Position numbers and translations under genes: made by a program. From Aquibacillus albus (GTDB taxonomy: Bacteria; Bacillota; Bacilli; Bacillales; Amphibacillaceae): a DNA stretch of 64,000 nt. Positions 33,553 to 42,816 of the stretch are shown here, one piece after another. The notes under the pieces are model-generated. The model was not told the DNA's origin and ran no database searches. It saw only the letters and a list, made by a program, of their open reading frames with translations. The stretch's first letter is position 1, and each line of letters starts with the position of its first letter. The stretch spans positions 1-64,000 of the forward strand of contig NZ_JAFBDR010000012.1 of NCBI RefSeq assembly GCF_016908325.1, written 5' to 3'.

Positions 33553-34605
33553 ATGAATGTGAATAATATAAAACAACAGCCTGAAGAAAAACCTCTTCTA
33601 TCCGTTAAGAACCTTAATATTGAAATCCAAATGGATAATGCAGTGCTAAACGCTGTAGATGGGGTAAGTTTTAACATTGAAAAAGGAAAAACACTTGGTT
33701 TAGTAGGAGAGTCTGGTTGTGGGAAGAGCTTAACTAGTAGATCAATCATGAGTCTTAACCCCAAAGAATGTGAAACAACAGGGGAGATCCTTTATAATTC
33801 AACGATAGATAAAAAGATGAATAATGTAAATATCGTAGATTTAGATCCTACTGGAAAAAAGGTTCGGTCTATTCGTGGAAAGAAAATATCGATGATCTTC
33901 CAAGAACCAATGACAGCTCTATCACCTTTATACACAATTGGCAATCAAATAATGGAAGCAATATTACTACATCGTACAAAAAATAAAAAAGAAGCTAAAA
34001 AAATCGCGTTGGAAATGTTAAGAAAAGTAGGTATATCGGATGAAGAAAAGCGATTTGATCAATACCCTCATGAATTCTCTGGTGGTATGCGTCAACGTGT
34101 AGTTATTGCAATGGCTTTGTCATGTAATCCCGAATTACTAATTGCAGATGAGCCTACTACTGCCTTAGATGTGACAATCCAGGCACAAGTAATGGAGCTT
34201 ATGAAAAGTTTACAGTATGAATTTGGCATGGCAATCCTGCTTGTTACGCATGATCTCGGGGTTATTGCTGAAATGTGTGATGAAGTTGCTGTCATGTATT
34301 TAGGTAAAGTTGTGGAAAAAGCATCTGTTAGAGAAATTTTCTATAATCCGAAACATCCGTACACAAAAGGACTAATTAAATCTATGCCTAAATTAGGTAG
34401 TGAAAAAAAGCGTCTAGAACCAATTGAAGGCACCGTCCCACTAGCTATCAATATGAGGAATAAATGTGGTTTCTATGACCGTTGTAGCGAGCGAATAGCA
34501 GGAGTATGCGATGTGAAGGCTGTTCCAGATACGCAATTATCCGCGGATCATAGCGTAAGATGTTTTCTATATAGCGAGTATGGGGAGGAAGAAAAAAATG
34601 CCTGA
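33553..34605 (+). CDS. Opp-type ABC transporter ATPase (OppD/DppD type)
   Basis: A 350-residue ABC ATPase. Walker A is GESGCGKS, the signature FSGGMRQRV, Walker B LLIADEPTTALD and the H-loop LVTHDLG. The C-terminal oligopeptide_HPY domain has cysteines in NKCGFYDRCSERIAGVC. It overlaps the start of the next ATPase by eight bases. Confidence 0.93.
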   Translation: MNVNNIKQQPEEKPLLSVKNLNIEIQMDNAVLNAVDGVSFNIEKGKTLGLVGESGCGKSLTSRSIMSLNPKECETTGEILYNSTIDKKMNNVNIVDLDPTGKKVRSIRGKKISMIFQEPMTALSPLYTIGNQIMEAILLHRTKNKKEAKKIALEMLRKVGISDEEKRFDQYPHEFSGGMRQRVVIAMALSCNPELLIADEPTTALDVTIQAQVMELMKSLQYEFGMAILLVTHDLGVIAEMCDEVAVMYLGKVVEKASVREIFYNPKHPYTKGLIKSMPKLGSEKKRLEPIEGTVPLAINMRNKCGFYDRCSERIAGVCDVKAVPDTQLSADHSVRCFLYSEYGEEEKNA

Positions 34606-35629
34606 ACGAATTTTACAAGTAACAGATTTGAATAAGGAATTCAAAGTTAAAACGAATAAAATATTCAAAAGGTCGATACCAGTCAAAGTATTAAAGGATA
34701 TTACCTTCGACTTAGTGGAAGGAGAGACGTTAAGTATTGTTGGTGAATCAGGTTCGGGTAAAACAACGTTAGGTAGATGTGTCCTTAAGGGATTGGATGC
34801 AACATCTGGTGAGGTTATCTATCAAACAGAAGATGATAGAGAAGTAGATTATTTAAATCTAAATAAAGAAGATTTTAAAAAATATCGAAAAGATATCCAA
34901 ATGATTTTCCAAGATCCTTATTCAGCATTAAATCCCCGAATGACTGTCTATGATATTATTTCTGAACCCCTTATTACTAATTTTGATTTAGAAAAAAGAG
35001 AAGTCGAAGAACTTGTCGGTGATATTGCGAAAAAAGTAGGTTTGAATCCTAGTTTAATGAAACGCTATCCACATGCCTTTTCTGGTGGGCAAAGACAAAG
35101 GATTGCGATTGCTCGGGCTTTAATTACACAACCAAGAATTATTGTTTGTGATGAAGCGGTGTCTGCACTTGATGTATCTATTCAGGCGCAAATTATAAAT
35201 CTGCTAGGGGATTTGCAAAAAGAATTTGGAATTACTTATATCTTTATTTCCCATGACTTATCAGTCGTGCAAACAATCTCGGATCGGGTAGCGGTGATGC
35301 ACTTAGGAAGAATTGTCGAACTGGCGTCGGTTGATGATATTTTTGACAATCCGAAGCATCCATACACAGAAGCGCTGTTATCGTCCGTACCTAAGGCTGA
35401 TCCGGATGCTACAAGTGACCGCATTATTTTGGAGGGGGAAGTGCCAAACCCAGGAAACCCGCCGAGTGGATGTGAGTTCCACCCAAGATGTCCGTACGCA
35501 ACAGAGAAGTGTATGACAGAGATACCAGAAATAAAGGCGATAGGTAAAGATAAAAGACATTACTCGGCATGCCATTATGCTGAAGAATTACAATTAAGAG
35601 GTGTAGACTATGGTGCAAAAGCTCAATAA
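34598..35629 (+). CDS. Opp-type ABC transporter ATPase (OppF/DppF type)
   Basis: A 343-residue ABC ATPase. Walker A is GESGSGKTT, the signature FSGGQRQRIAIARAL and Walker B IIVCDEAVSALD, where Ala replaces the usual Pro. The C-terminal oligopeptide_HPY domain has CEFHPRCPYATEKC. The start is ATG 34598 after GGGGAGGAAG; the upstream in-frame ATG 34580 includes that site. It forms the nucleotide-binding dimer with the preceding protein. Confidence 0.93.
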   Translation: MPERILQVTDLNKEFKVKTNKIFKRSIPVKVLKDITFDLVEGETLSIVGESGSGKTTLGRCVLKGLDATSGEVIYQTEDDREVDYLNLNKEDFKKYRKDIQMIFQDPYSALNPRMTVYDIISEPLITNFDLEKREVEELVGDIAKKVGLNPSLMKRYPHAFSGGQRQRIAIARALITQPRIIVCDEAVSALDVSIQAQIINLLGDLQKEFGITYIFISHDLSVVQTISDRVAVMHLGRIVELASVDDIFDNPKHPYTEALLSSVPKADPDATSDRIILEGEVPNPGNPPSGCEFHPRCPYATEKCMTEIPEIKAIGKDKRHYSACHYAEELQLRGVDYGAKAQ

Positions 35630-36173
35630 CGAAAGTGAAAAGAAACTAATTGTATTTTTAGATGTTGGTGATACAATCGTCGATGAAGGAACGGAAATTC
35701 GCGACGATCAGGAAGTAGTTATCAAGGCGGATCTGATACCAGGAGCCGATACGATGGTGAAGACGTTAGCGGAACGAGGCTATACGCTCGCAGTTGTAGC
35801 AGATGGTCTCGCTCAATCGTTTAAAAATACATTAACACAAAATGGATTATACGATTATTTTACAGCGATGATTTATTCAGAAAATATTAAAGAATTAAAG
35901 CCAAGTCCTCGTATGTTTAAAGCAGCGATTGGAGCATTAGATCTTTGTGAAAAGGATATTCCTAGGATTATCATGGTGGGTAATAATCTGCGGAGAGATA
36001 TCGCCGGTGCTAATCGAATGGGAATCACAAGTGTTTATTTAGACTGGACAACGAGATATCCGAAAGAGGCTCGAGATAAAGATGAAGTACCAGACTATAC
36101 GATAAGTCAACCAGTGGATTTGATTGACTTGGTAGAGGAGATCAATCAACTACTAGATGTTAAAACTCCTTAA
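35610..36173 (+). CDS. HAD-family hydrolase
   Basis: A 187-residue haloacid dehalogenase-like hydrolase. Motif I is FLDVGDTI (nucleophile Asp), motif III is the Lys-Pro pair in LKPSPRMF, and motif IV is IIMVGNNLRRDIAGA. The cap is small, as in COG1011 members. It starts inside the end of the oppF-type gene (20-bp overlap), so it is coupled to the importer. It probably removes phosphate from a sugar intermediate; the substrate is unknown. Confidence 0.87.
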   Translation: MVQKLNNESEKKLIVFLDVGDTIVDEGTEIRDDQEVVIKADLIPGADTMVKTLAERGYTLAVVADGLAQSFKNTLTQNGLYDYFTAMIYSENIKELKPSPRMFKAAIGALDLCEKDIPRIIMVGNNLRRDIAGANRMGITSVYLDWTTRYPKEARDKDEVPDYTISQPVDLIDLVEEINQLLDVKTP

Positions 36174-36281
36174 TTATTCTAGTGTAGTGATCTTATATTT
36201 GCATCTTTACTAATGATATAGGTGCTTTAGTTACTCTCTGTTACAGGATAATTAATAGCTATAGACGTTCATTTGTTGGTT

Positions 36282-36297
36282 AGGAAAATGGTTTCCT
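36282..36297. promoter_or_regulatory. Putative operator of the second lacI-type gene
   Basis: AGGAAA-ATGG-TTTCCT, 6-bp inverted arms typical of LacI/GalR sites, 66 bp before the regulator's start codon. Confidence 0.45.
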
Positions 36298-36362
36298 CGT
36301 TGCATTTTTTATGTAAAATGGATAGATGATTTAATTAAAATGAGTGGAAAGTAGGGAATGGT

Positions 36363-37373
36363 ATGAAGGTCACGATTTATGAGGTGGCGGAAAGAGCGGG
36401 TGTGTCAATAGCCACTGTTTCAAAGGTGATAAATAATACAGGGAAAATGCGAGATTCCACTCGATTAAAGGTTATGAAAGTCATGAAGGAATTAAACTAC
36501 TCTCCTAATCCAATGGCGTCTGCATTAACTGGAAAACGAACAGGAACTTTTGGGCTACTTGTTCCTGACATTTCCAATCCTTTTTTTTCAGAAATCGCAC
36601 GTACAATCGAAGACCGTGCTCATGAACGGGGGATGAGTATTTTTATATGTAGTACGGATGAAAATGAAGGGAAGGAAAAGAAGTATCTAGAACTACTACG
36701 TAGAAAGCAAGTGGATGGTTTAATCATCGCCTCTTCTTTTCATAATAAAACCTCATTAAAAGAATTAAAGGATAGCCAAGTTCCGCTAGTTTTGCTTACA
36801 CAGGATGATCCTTCTCTTGGCATTACATCCGTATCTGTTGATGATTTCGTTGGTGGTTTTGAGGCGACCTCTCATTTATTATCTAAAGGTCATCAAAATA
36901 TAGTTATTATTGCCGAAACTACTCCTAGTAGTAAAATGCGAATTTATGGATATCGTGAAGCCCATGAAAGATATGGGCTCAATTTTAAAGAGGATAACGT
37001 GATAAGGACAACTGCATCTATAATAAATGGAAAAGAATGTTTGCAACAAATATTTGATAAAGAAGATATTCCTACGGCTATATTTGCATGTAATGATTTA
37101 ATAGCTATTGGGGTAATGCAAGGTGCGAAGGGAAGAGGAATAGTAATTCCAGAAGACCTGTCTATTGTAGGTTTTGATAATACTATTCTTGCTACTACTA
37201 CTGTTCCGGCGTTAACTACTATTTCTCAGCCAATAAAAGATATGGGTACTAAAGTAGTAGATATCATTATAGACGAAATTAAAGGGAAGAATGTATCGAG
37301 GGAAAGAGTTCTCTTTCTACCTAAATTGATTGAAAGGGAAACAACTGCTGAAATACAGGAAAAAGTAAAATAA
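36363..37373 (+). CDS. LacI-family transcriptional regulator
   Basis: A 336-residue LacI/GalR regulator with HTH (VTIYEVAERAGVSIATVSKV), hinge (PNPMASALTGKRTG) and sugar-binding domain (FGLLVPDISNPFFSEIARTI; IVGFDNTILATTTVPALTTI). It lies between the Opp-type operon and the toroid-protein gene, 24 bp before the latter, and probably controls this second glycan locus. Putative operator at 36282. Confidence 0.93.
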   Translation: MKVTIYEVAERAGVSIATVSKVINNTGKMRDSTRLKVMKVMKELNYSPNPMASALTGKRTGTFGLLVPDISNPFFSEIARTIEDRAHERGMSIFICSTDENEGKEKKYLELLRRKQVDGLIIASSFHNKTSLKELKDSQVPLVLLTQDDPSLGITSVSVDDFVGGFEATSHLLSKGHQNIVIIAETTPSSKMRIYGYREAHERYGLNFKEDNVIRTTASIINGKECLQQIFDKEDIPTAIFACNDLIAIGVMQGAKGRGIVIPEDLSIVGFDNTILATTTVPALTTISQPIKDMGTKVVDIIIDEIKGKNVSRERVLFLPKLIERETTAEIQEKVK

Positions 37374-37397
37374 AACTGGTATGAAGGTAGTGATTGG

Positions 37398-39128
37398 ATG
37401 AATTTGTTTAAACAAATCGTTAAACTTAACGACAAAATATCTCAATCTTTTATGGATGAGCAGATACTAAGTGAGGATAGCCGTTACTATGGAGGAATTA
37501 TAGAGAAGAAAACAGGGATCCCAAGCCCGAGCCATACAGGAACAGGTAGCGTAATTGGGTCATGGGTAAGCTCATTCGTTAATATGGATTCAAAATACTA
37601 CCATGATCCTGAATTGAAGAGAAGAATAAGTATGGCGTTAGACTATATGATAGATCAGCAACACGAAGATGGGACTATTTCTCCAGGGTGGACCAATTAT
37701 AATTCTCCTCCTGATACAGGATTTATTATCACAGGATTTGCTCAAATCTATCATTTATTAGATGCTGATACAAGTGAAGAATCGGATCAATTAGCGAAAA
37801 AAGTTTTATTGTTTTTGGAAAGAACAATCCCGGCTATGTTAACTGGTGGCTGTCATACCCCTAATCATCGTTGGGTACTAACTTCAGCTTTAAGTCATCT
37901 TTATAAAATATTCGGAAATCCAGCATTGGTTGAACGCGCAGAGGAGTGGCTGAATGAGGGAATAGATATTACAGAGGATGGAGAATGGACAGAACGAAGC
38001 AACGGTATTTATAACTCTGTTAGCAATATTTTTCTTTATCATACTGCGAAATTGTTGAATAAGCCAAAGCTATTAAACTATGTTAGAAAAAACTTAGATA
38101 TGATGAAATATTTAGTACACCCTAACGGAGATGTTGTAACAGAATACTCAGGGCGTCAAGATTTTGGAGATACTTATGACTTATCACCTTATCATTTAAT
38201 TTATCGATTAATGGCTGTTGAAGATAATAACCCTATGTTCGGAGCTATGTCTCATCTCGCAGCTGAATCCCTATTTGATATGGGGCCAGTTAATAATCAT
38301 GTAATATTAGGCTATTTGTCGTTCCCATGGATAAAAGATGTTAACTTCGAGAAAGTAGAATTACCAAAAAACTATGAAGTAATGATAAATGAAAATTTTC
38401 CTGTAAAAGCGTATTTGAAAAAAATGAAGGAGGTTGGACATCATTCAAAAATAGAGCATAGCAGTATGCATACGGCTTTCGGTTCCCAAACTGTCCGTTA
38501 TCGAAATGAACAACAAAGTATCACGATAATGACTAATAATTCTTCCTTCTTTGCTTTACGTCATAATGAAGCAAAGCTATTAGGAGTTCAGCTTTATTCG
38601 AGTTTTTCACCAGGAATCATTGAATTTGATACTGTTGAACGTATTAATAGTGGTTATCGGCTAGAAAAACAGATGGAAAAAGGGTATAAAGGTCCAATTC
38701 TACAAGAAAACTCATCCAGTGATCTAGAAACGAGTACGTGGTATTTGCTTCCACATCAAAAACGTACCATGACACATAACCAAATCTATCAGATGAAGAC
38801 TGATATTTTTAGGGAAGGGAATGATTGGGTTATTCATATTCAATCAGATGATAGAAAAGATGTATTTACTCAGGTCGTATTTATACTTGAAGCAGATGCA
38901 ACGTACTCAGGACAAGGAATCGAGCAAATGGAGGAAGGATCATCTTTCTGGAAACACGGTGAACTTATTTTAAGCTCTGGTAACAATAGAATTATTCTTG
39001 AATCTGGTGAGCATGAACATTGGCAATCTAGTGTGGGAAGTCCTGTTATGAATAATAAAGGCTTGCACACAATAAAGGTAAATCTTATATCGCCAGTTGA
39101 TAAAACTTTTCGAATACGCTGCGAATAG
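37398..39128 (+). CDS. Unassigned protein, probable alpha/alpha-toroid glycan-active enzyme
   Basis: A 576-residue protein without signal peptide. The N-terminal ~320 residues are helical, with repeated hairpin-like segments (LKRRISMALDYMIDQQHEDG; HTPNHRWVLTSALSHLYKIF; WTERSNGIYNSVSNIFLYHT) that suggest an (alpha/alpha)6 toroid. The rest is beta-rich (FGSQTVRYRNEQQSITIMTN; HIQSDDRKDVFTQVVFILEA). This architecture is that of heparinase II/III-type lyases and several glucuronidase families, and the His-rich GGCHTPNHRW segment could be part of a catalytic cleft. I cannot place it in a named family. Its neighbours suggest it cuts the oligosaccharide imported by the Opp-type system in the cytoplasm. 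Confidence 0.6.
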   Translation: MNLFKQIVKLNDKISQSFMDEQILSEDSRYYGGIIEKKTGIPSPSHTGTGSVIGSWVSSFVNMDSKYYHDPELKRRISMALDYMIDQQHEDGTISPGWTNYNSPPDTGFIITGFAQIYHLLDADTSEESDQLAKKVLLFLERTIPAMLTGGCHTPNHRWVLTSALSHLYKIFGNPALVERAEEWLNEGIDITEDGEWTERSNGIYNSVSNIFLYHTAKLLNKPKLLNYVRKNLDMMKYLVHPNGDVVTEYSGRQDFGDTYDLSPYHLIYRLMAVEDNNPMFGAMSHLAAESLFDMGPVNNHVILGYLSFPWIKDVNFEKVELPKNYEVMINENFPVKAYLKKMKEVGHHSKIEHSSMHTAFGSQTVRYRNEQQSITIMTNNSSFFALRHNEAKLLGVQLYSSFSPGIIEFDTVERINSGYRLEKQMEKGYKGPILQENSSSDLETSTWYLLPHQKRTMTHNQIYQMKTDIFREGNDWVIHIQSDDRKDVFTQVVFILEADATYSGQGIEQMEEGSSFWKHGELILSSGNNRIILESGEHEHWQSSVGSPVMNNKGLHTIKVNLISPVDKTFRIRCE

Positions 39129-39227
39129 TTTAAAGTGCGTGCTTTAACATATTCTCTCGGAATTAATTGTTCATTAACAATAATCAAACAATTACAGCCG
39201 ATATAAAGAGACAGGGTATCTCACAAG

Positions 39228-40016
39228 TTATATGACATAGGACTTGATAAGATACCGTTCGATACATTCAGCTAAACCGTCATTTTGATGATGCCCTGTG
39301 ACAAAATCAGCTGCGTCTTTGACCTCATTACTAGCGTTACCCATCGCAACGCCAATTCCAGCATGGCGAAGCATTTGGATGTCATTTGGGCCATCTCCAA
39401 TTGTTACTACTTCCTTTGGATTAATTCCAAATGTGCGGAGTATCGTTTTGATCGCTGCCCATTTTGAAACGCCATGAGCGACCATTTCAAAGCCATCGTC
39501 CCAATCGATAACATTTGCTTCTTCTTTAAACAAAGCGGATAGTTCCGGGCTTGGTTTACCTGTTCGAATACTATATTTGAATACATCTTGATAACTTGCA
39601 TGCCTTAAATCTCCAACATAACGTGGAGGAATTTGCCCAACATTTGTCCAATAATCGATTTCTTCATTTGTTTCTTTACAATAAAGCCCGGTTGCTGTAT
39701 GGATAATAACATTACAAGGACTTTCAGCGGTTAGATGGTGAAATCGTTCTTCATTCAATCGGACGGTTTTCATCTGCATAACTCTTCCTGACAATGCATC
39801 GTGAATAGCAGCACCATTCAAACAAATCATCGGCGTTCGTAATCCAAGCTCTTTATGGTAGGGAGCGGTCACTTCATAGTGTCGACCAGTGGCTAGAAAA
39901 ACCTTTACTCCTTGATTAACAAGCCTATTTATAGCTTCTATATTTCGACGAGAGATGGTATTTGAAGCTGTTAGTAGTGTCCCATCCATATCAATAAACA
40001 TTGCACGTACATTCAT
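39228..40016 (-). CDS. Cof-type HAD phosphatase (HAD-IIB)
   Basis: A 262-residue Cof-family HAD hydrolase. Motif I is MFIDMDGTLL, the type IIB cap lies in the middle, and motif IV is VVTIGDGPNDIQMLRHAGIG followed by VAMGNA. A GGAGG site precedes ATG 40016. These enzymes dephosphorylate sugar phosphates, nucleotides or flavin precursors with broad specificity. It converges with the toroid gene across a 99-bp gap with no strong terminator. Confidence 0.92.
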   Translation of the reverse strand: MNVRAMFIDMDGTLLTASNTISRRNIEAINRLVNQGVKVFLATGRHYEVTAPYHKELGLRTPMICLNGAAIHDALSGRVMQMKTVRLNEERFHHLTAESPCNVIIHTATGLYCKETNEEIDYWTNVGQIPPRYVGDLRHASYQDVFKYSIRTGKPSPELSALFKEEANVIDWDDGFEMVAHGVSKWAAIKTILRTFGINPKEVVTIGDGPNDIQMLRHAGIGVAMGNASNEVKDAADFVTGHHQNDGLAECIERYLIKSYVI

Positions 40017-40166
40017 TTTTTACTGCCTCCTTTTTCTAGGGTAAGGCAATCATATCATCTGAATATTAAGGTCCAGTAAACTGGGTGTACAGATTAAGTG
40101 AAGTTTTCATTTTTTGGTTGGTCACTTGATGAGGGATGGCGTTTCAGGGGGTATCTTGATAGGGAA

Positions 40167-40194
40167 AGGGACGGGGGACCTGTCCCTCCGTCCC
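40167..40194 (-). terminator. GC-rich palindromic repeat acting as terminator of gbsA-like gene
   Basis: GGGACGGGGGAC pairs with GTCCCTCCGTCCC with one bulge. It begins two bases beyond the stop codon of the aldehyde dehydrogenase gene. This GGGACGG...CCGTCCC palindrome strikes me as a familiar short dispersed element of Bacillaceae genomes. No long T-run follows. Confidence 0.5.
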
Positions 40195-40196
40195 AG

Positions 40197-41672
40197 TTAA
40201 TTTCCGAACCAGTTGATAGGTTCTGGATTCAGGTTGTGCATAATGTGCTTTGTTTCTGTATATTCTTCTAGTCCAGGTTTGCCTAATTCACGGCCGATAC
40301 CTGATTGTTTGAAACCGCCCCATGGTGCATGAGGGAAGTAAAGGTTGAATTCGTTAATCCATACAGTGCCCATGCGCATTTTGGCAACACAACGCTCTGC
40401 TTTAACGATGTCATTTGTCCATACGCCGCCAGCTAATCCATAAATGGAGTCATTTGCTAGCTTGACAGCTTCTTCCTCTGTTTGGAATTTCTCGACAGTA
40501 ATGATTGGACCGAATGCTTCGTCTTGAACAATGCTCATATCGGTTGTGCAATCCGTAAAAATCGTCGGTAAATAGAAAAAGCCGTTTTGAAGTGCTGGAT
40601 CTTCTGGACGTTTACCGCCTATACACAGCTTAGCACCTTCTTTTTTACCTGCTTCCACATAGCTCTCAACCTTCGCTAAATGCTCAGCTGAAATGAGTGG
40701 TCCCATTTGGGTATCCTCATTAAAACCGCTGCCGATTTTAATGTTTTTCACACGTTCCACTAGGGCTTCCACGAACTTGTCGTGAATACTTTCTTCGACA
40801 ATCAGTCTCGTCCCAGCTGAACAAATTTGTCCGGCATGGAAGAATACGGCATTCATCGCTTGATCGACTGCTGTTTCAAAGTCAGCGTCTGCAAACACAA
40901 CGTTAGGGTTTTTTCCACCAAGCTCAAGCGCTAGTTTTTTTACATTGACACTAGCGGCCTGCATAATTTTTTTCCCAGTTTCAATGCCGCCTGTGAAGGA
41001 GATTAAATCGACATCAACATTCGTAGAAAGCTCCGCACCAACTGTATTACCTGCTCCCATCACAAGATTCGCCACGCCGGCTGGGACACCTGCTTCTTCC
41101 ATTAACTCAAATACTTTAACCGTTGTAAGAGGTGTAATTTCACTTGGTTTCATCACAAGCGTGTTCCCGGTAACCAAGGCTGGTGCAAGCTTCCATGATG
41201 CTTGTAGCAATGGATAGTTCCAAGGTGTGATTTGTCCACAAACACCTACAGGCTCGTGTACGACTTTACTAATTGAATTTGGAACTGGAGACGCAATGAT
41301 TTCTCCACCATCTTTGTCGCCGATTTCAGCATAATAGCGGAATACTCCGGCGATATCATCCATATCCCAACGGCTTTCATCTACTGTTTTACCTGTATCA
41401 AGTGATTCAAGTTCAGCTAGTTCTTCTTTATCTCTTTCGATTAGTTCCGCAATTTTTCGAACAATGCTAGCTCGTTCCGTTGCTGGTGTGTTTGGCCAAT
41501 CTCCTTGATCAAACGTTTGTTTAGCAGCTGCAATTGCTGCTTTGGCATCTGTTTGATCCCCTTCTGCAGCTGTTGCAATCTCTTCTTGATTGTATGGGTT
41601 AATAATGGTACGTGTTTGCGCATTAGTGGCATCCACCCATTTTCCATCGATGAACATCTTTATTATTTTCAT
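40197..41672 (-). CDS. gbsA: Betaine-aldehyde dehydrogenase (GbsA-like)
   Basis: A 491-residue NAD(P)-dependent aldehyde dehydrogenase very similar throughout to B. subtilis GbsA, which oxidises glycine betaine aldehyde to glycine betaine. Shared stretches include ESLDTGKTVDES, VCGQITPWNYPLLQASWKLA and DLISFTGGIETGKKIM. The catalytic Cys is in FHAGQICSAGTRL and the general-base Glu in LALELGGKNP. The choline-oxidising partner GbsB is not in the window. Instead, the gene ends a leftward row with chromate transporters and a Rieske/reductase pair, so the substrate here may be another amino-aldehyde. AGGAGG lies 13 bases before ATG 41672. Confidence 0.85.
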   Translation of the reverse strand: MKIIKMFIDGKWVDATNAQTRTIINPYNQEEIATAAEGDQTDAKAAIAAAKQTFDQGDWPNTPATERASIVRKIAELIERDKEELAELESLDTGKTVDESRWDMDDIAGVFRYYAEIGDKDGGEIIASPVPNSISKVVHEPVGVCGQITPWNYPLLQASWKLAPALVTGNTLVMKPSEITPLTTVKVFELMEEAGVPAGVANLVMGAGNTVGAELSTNVDVDLISFTGGIETGKKIMQAASVNVKKLALELGGKNPNVVFADADFETAVDQAMNAVFFHAGQICSAGTRLIVEESIHDKFVEALVERVKNIKIGSGFNEDTQMGPLISAEHLAKVESYVEAGKKEGAKLCIGGKRPEDPALQNGFFYLPTIFTDCTTDMSIVQDEAFGPIITVEKFQTEEEAVKLANDSIYGLAGGVWTNDIVKAERCVAKMRMGTVWINEFNLYFPHAPWGGFKQSGIGRELGKPGLEEYTETKHIMHNLNPEPINWFGN

Positions 41673-41690
41673 AAAGTCGCCTTCCTCCTT

Positions 41691-42224
41691 TTAAAAACCA
41701 TAAATTGCGATCCCTAGTAACCCTGAACAACCAATAACCCAAACTGGTGACACTTTTTTCACCAACAGTATGATGGAAAAAATGAAAATAAGATACTGAG
41801 GGTATGCTGTCGCTGGCGATGACAATAAATCTGTTTGTTTGCTCATGATTAATCCTGCATAAAGGATAAGGGCCGCAATCACTGGATGTATTCCATATAA
41901 GCACTTCTGAACGATTGTTAGGTGTGCCTGGTGCGTTACGGTTTTGATAATGCCTAATACTAGAATAAAAGAAGGGAGCAAATTACCGAATATTGCAATG
42001 ATTGCTCCCAATGGTCCTGCTGTGTGGTAACCAATAAATAAAGCTGAGTTCGTCGCGATTGGTCCAGGTGAGGACCCGGCAATCGCAATGATATCTGTGA
42101 ATTGTTGATTAGGAATCCAATGGTGCGCGCGATTTGCCTGCTCCATTAGCGGAATCATCGCGTAACCACCACCGAATCCCAGTAATCCTATTTTAAAAAA
42201 CGCCAAAAACAGATTAATGAGCAT
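41691..42224 (-). CDS. Chromate transporter, short CHR subunit B
   Basis: A 177-residue half-size ChrA-family protein with six hydrophobic segments. The family start is FFKIGLLGFGGGYAMIPLME followed by GSSPGPIATNSALFIGY. Short CHR proteins work as pairs; the partner gene lies seven bases upstream. The family exports chromate, but many members have unknown anion substrates. It may export an anionic product of the neighbouring catabolic genes. Confidence 0.9.
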   Translation of the reverse strand: MLINLFLAFFKIGLLGFGGGYAMIPLMEQANRAHHWIPNQQFTDIIAIAGSSPGPIATNSALFIGYHTAGPLGAIIAIFGNLLPSFILVLGIIKTVTHQAHLTIVQKCLYGIHPVIAALILYAGLIMSKQTDLLSSPATAYPQYLIFIFSIILLVKKVSPVWVIGCSGLLGIAIYGF

Positions 42225-42231
42225 GGTTTAT

Positions 42232-42813
42232 TCACCTTCTACGATTCCAAATCGATGGAAGCAGCCCGGCCAATCCACCTCCGATAATCAAGAAAAAGGG
42301 GGACAGGCTAAGGATGACGAGTGTACTTAGCGTGATCAGAAAAATTAATAAAGTGAATTTGTTCTGAATCGCTCGTCTTCCAATTTTGTAGGATGCAAAT
42401 ACAATGAGTCCAATAATAGCGGGCCGAATCCCTTTAAACGCATCTTCCACAATCGATAAATGTTGATAGTGGAGATATAGATAGGTTAACCCTATAATAA
42501 TCAGACTAGCTGGCAAAACCATACCGAGGATGGCAGATAAGGCACCCAATACGCCTCTAACGGAATAGCCAATATAAATAGCGGAATTAATCGCAATCGA
42601 ACCAGGGGCTGATTGGGCTACTGCTACAACGTTTGGAATCTCTTCTTTGGTAAGCCAGTTTCGTTTATTTACTACCTCACTCTCAATGTGGGGAATCATG
42701 GCAATCCCACCGCCAAAGGTGAGAGGGCTAATTTTGATAAAGGTGAGAAAAATAGCAAATAAATCTGTTACATAGCTTCCAGTTGCTACGACTTGTTTCT
42801 CTTGGGAAATCAA
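42232..42813 (-). CDS. Chromate transporter, short CHR subunit A
   Basis: A 193-residue half-size ChrA-family protein: FLTFIKISPLTFGGGIAMIP, then VAQSAPGSIAINSAIYIGYS, and six hydrophobic segments. It is homologous to the following gene and forms a heterodimer with it. It is four bases from the end of the ferredoxin-reductase gene, so it belongs to the same transcript. Confidence 0.9.
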   Translation of the reverse strand: MISQEKQVVATGSYVTDLFAIFLTFIKISPLTFGGGIAMIPHIESEVVNKRNWLTKEEIPNVVAVAQSAPGSIAINSAIYIGYSVRGVLGALSAILGMVLPASLIIIGLTYLYLHYQHLSIVEDAFKGIRPAIIGLIVFASYKIGRRAIQNKFTLLIFLITLSTLVILSLSPFFLIIGGGLAGLLPSIWNRRR

Positions 42814-42816
42814 ATT

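Noticed and set aside
35313-35618. Small frames overlapping the end of the oppF-type gene on both strands
   Set aside because: They are shadows of the ATPase coding sequence; only the HAD gene starting at 35610 has family features.
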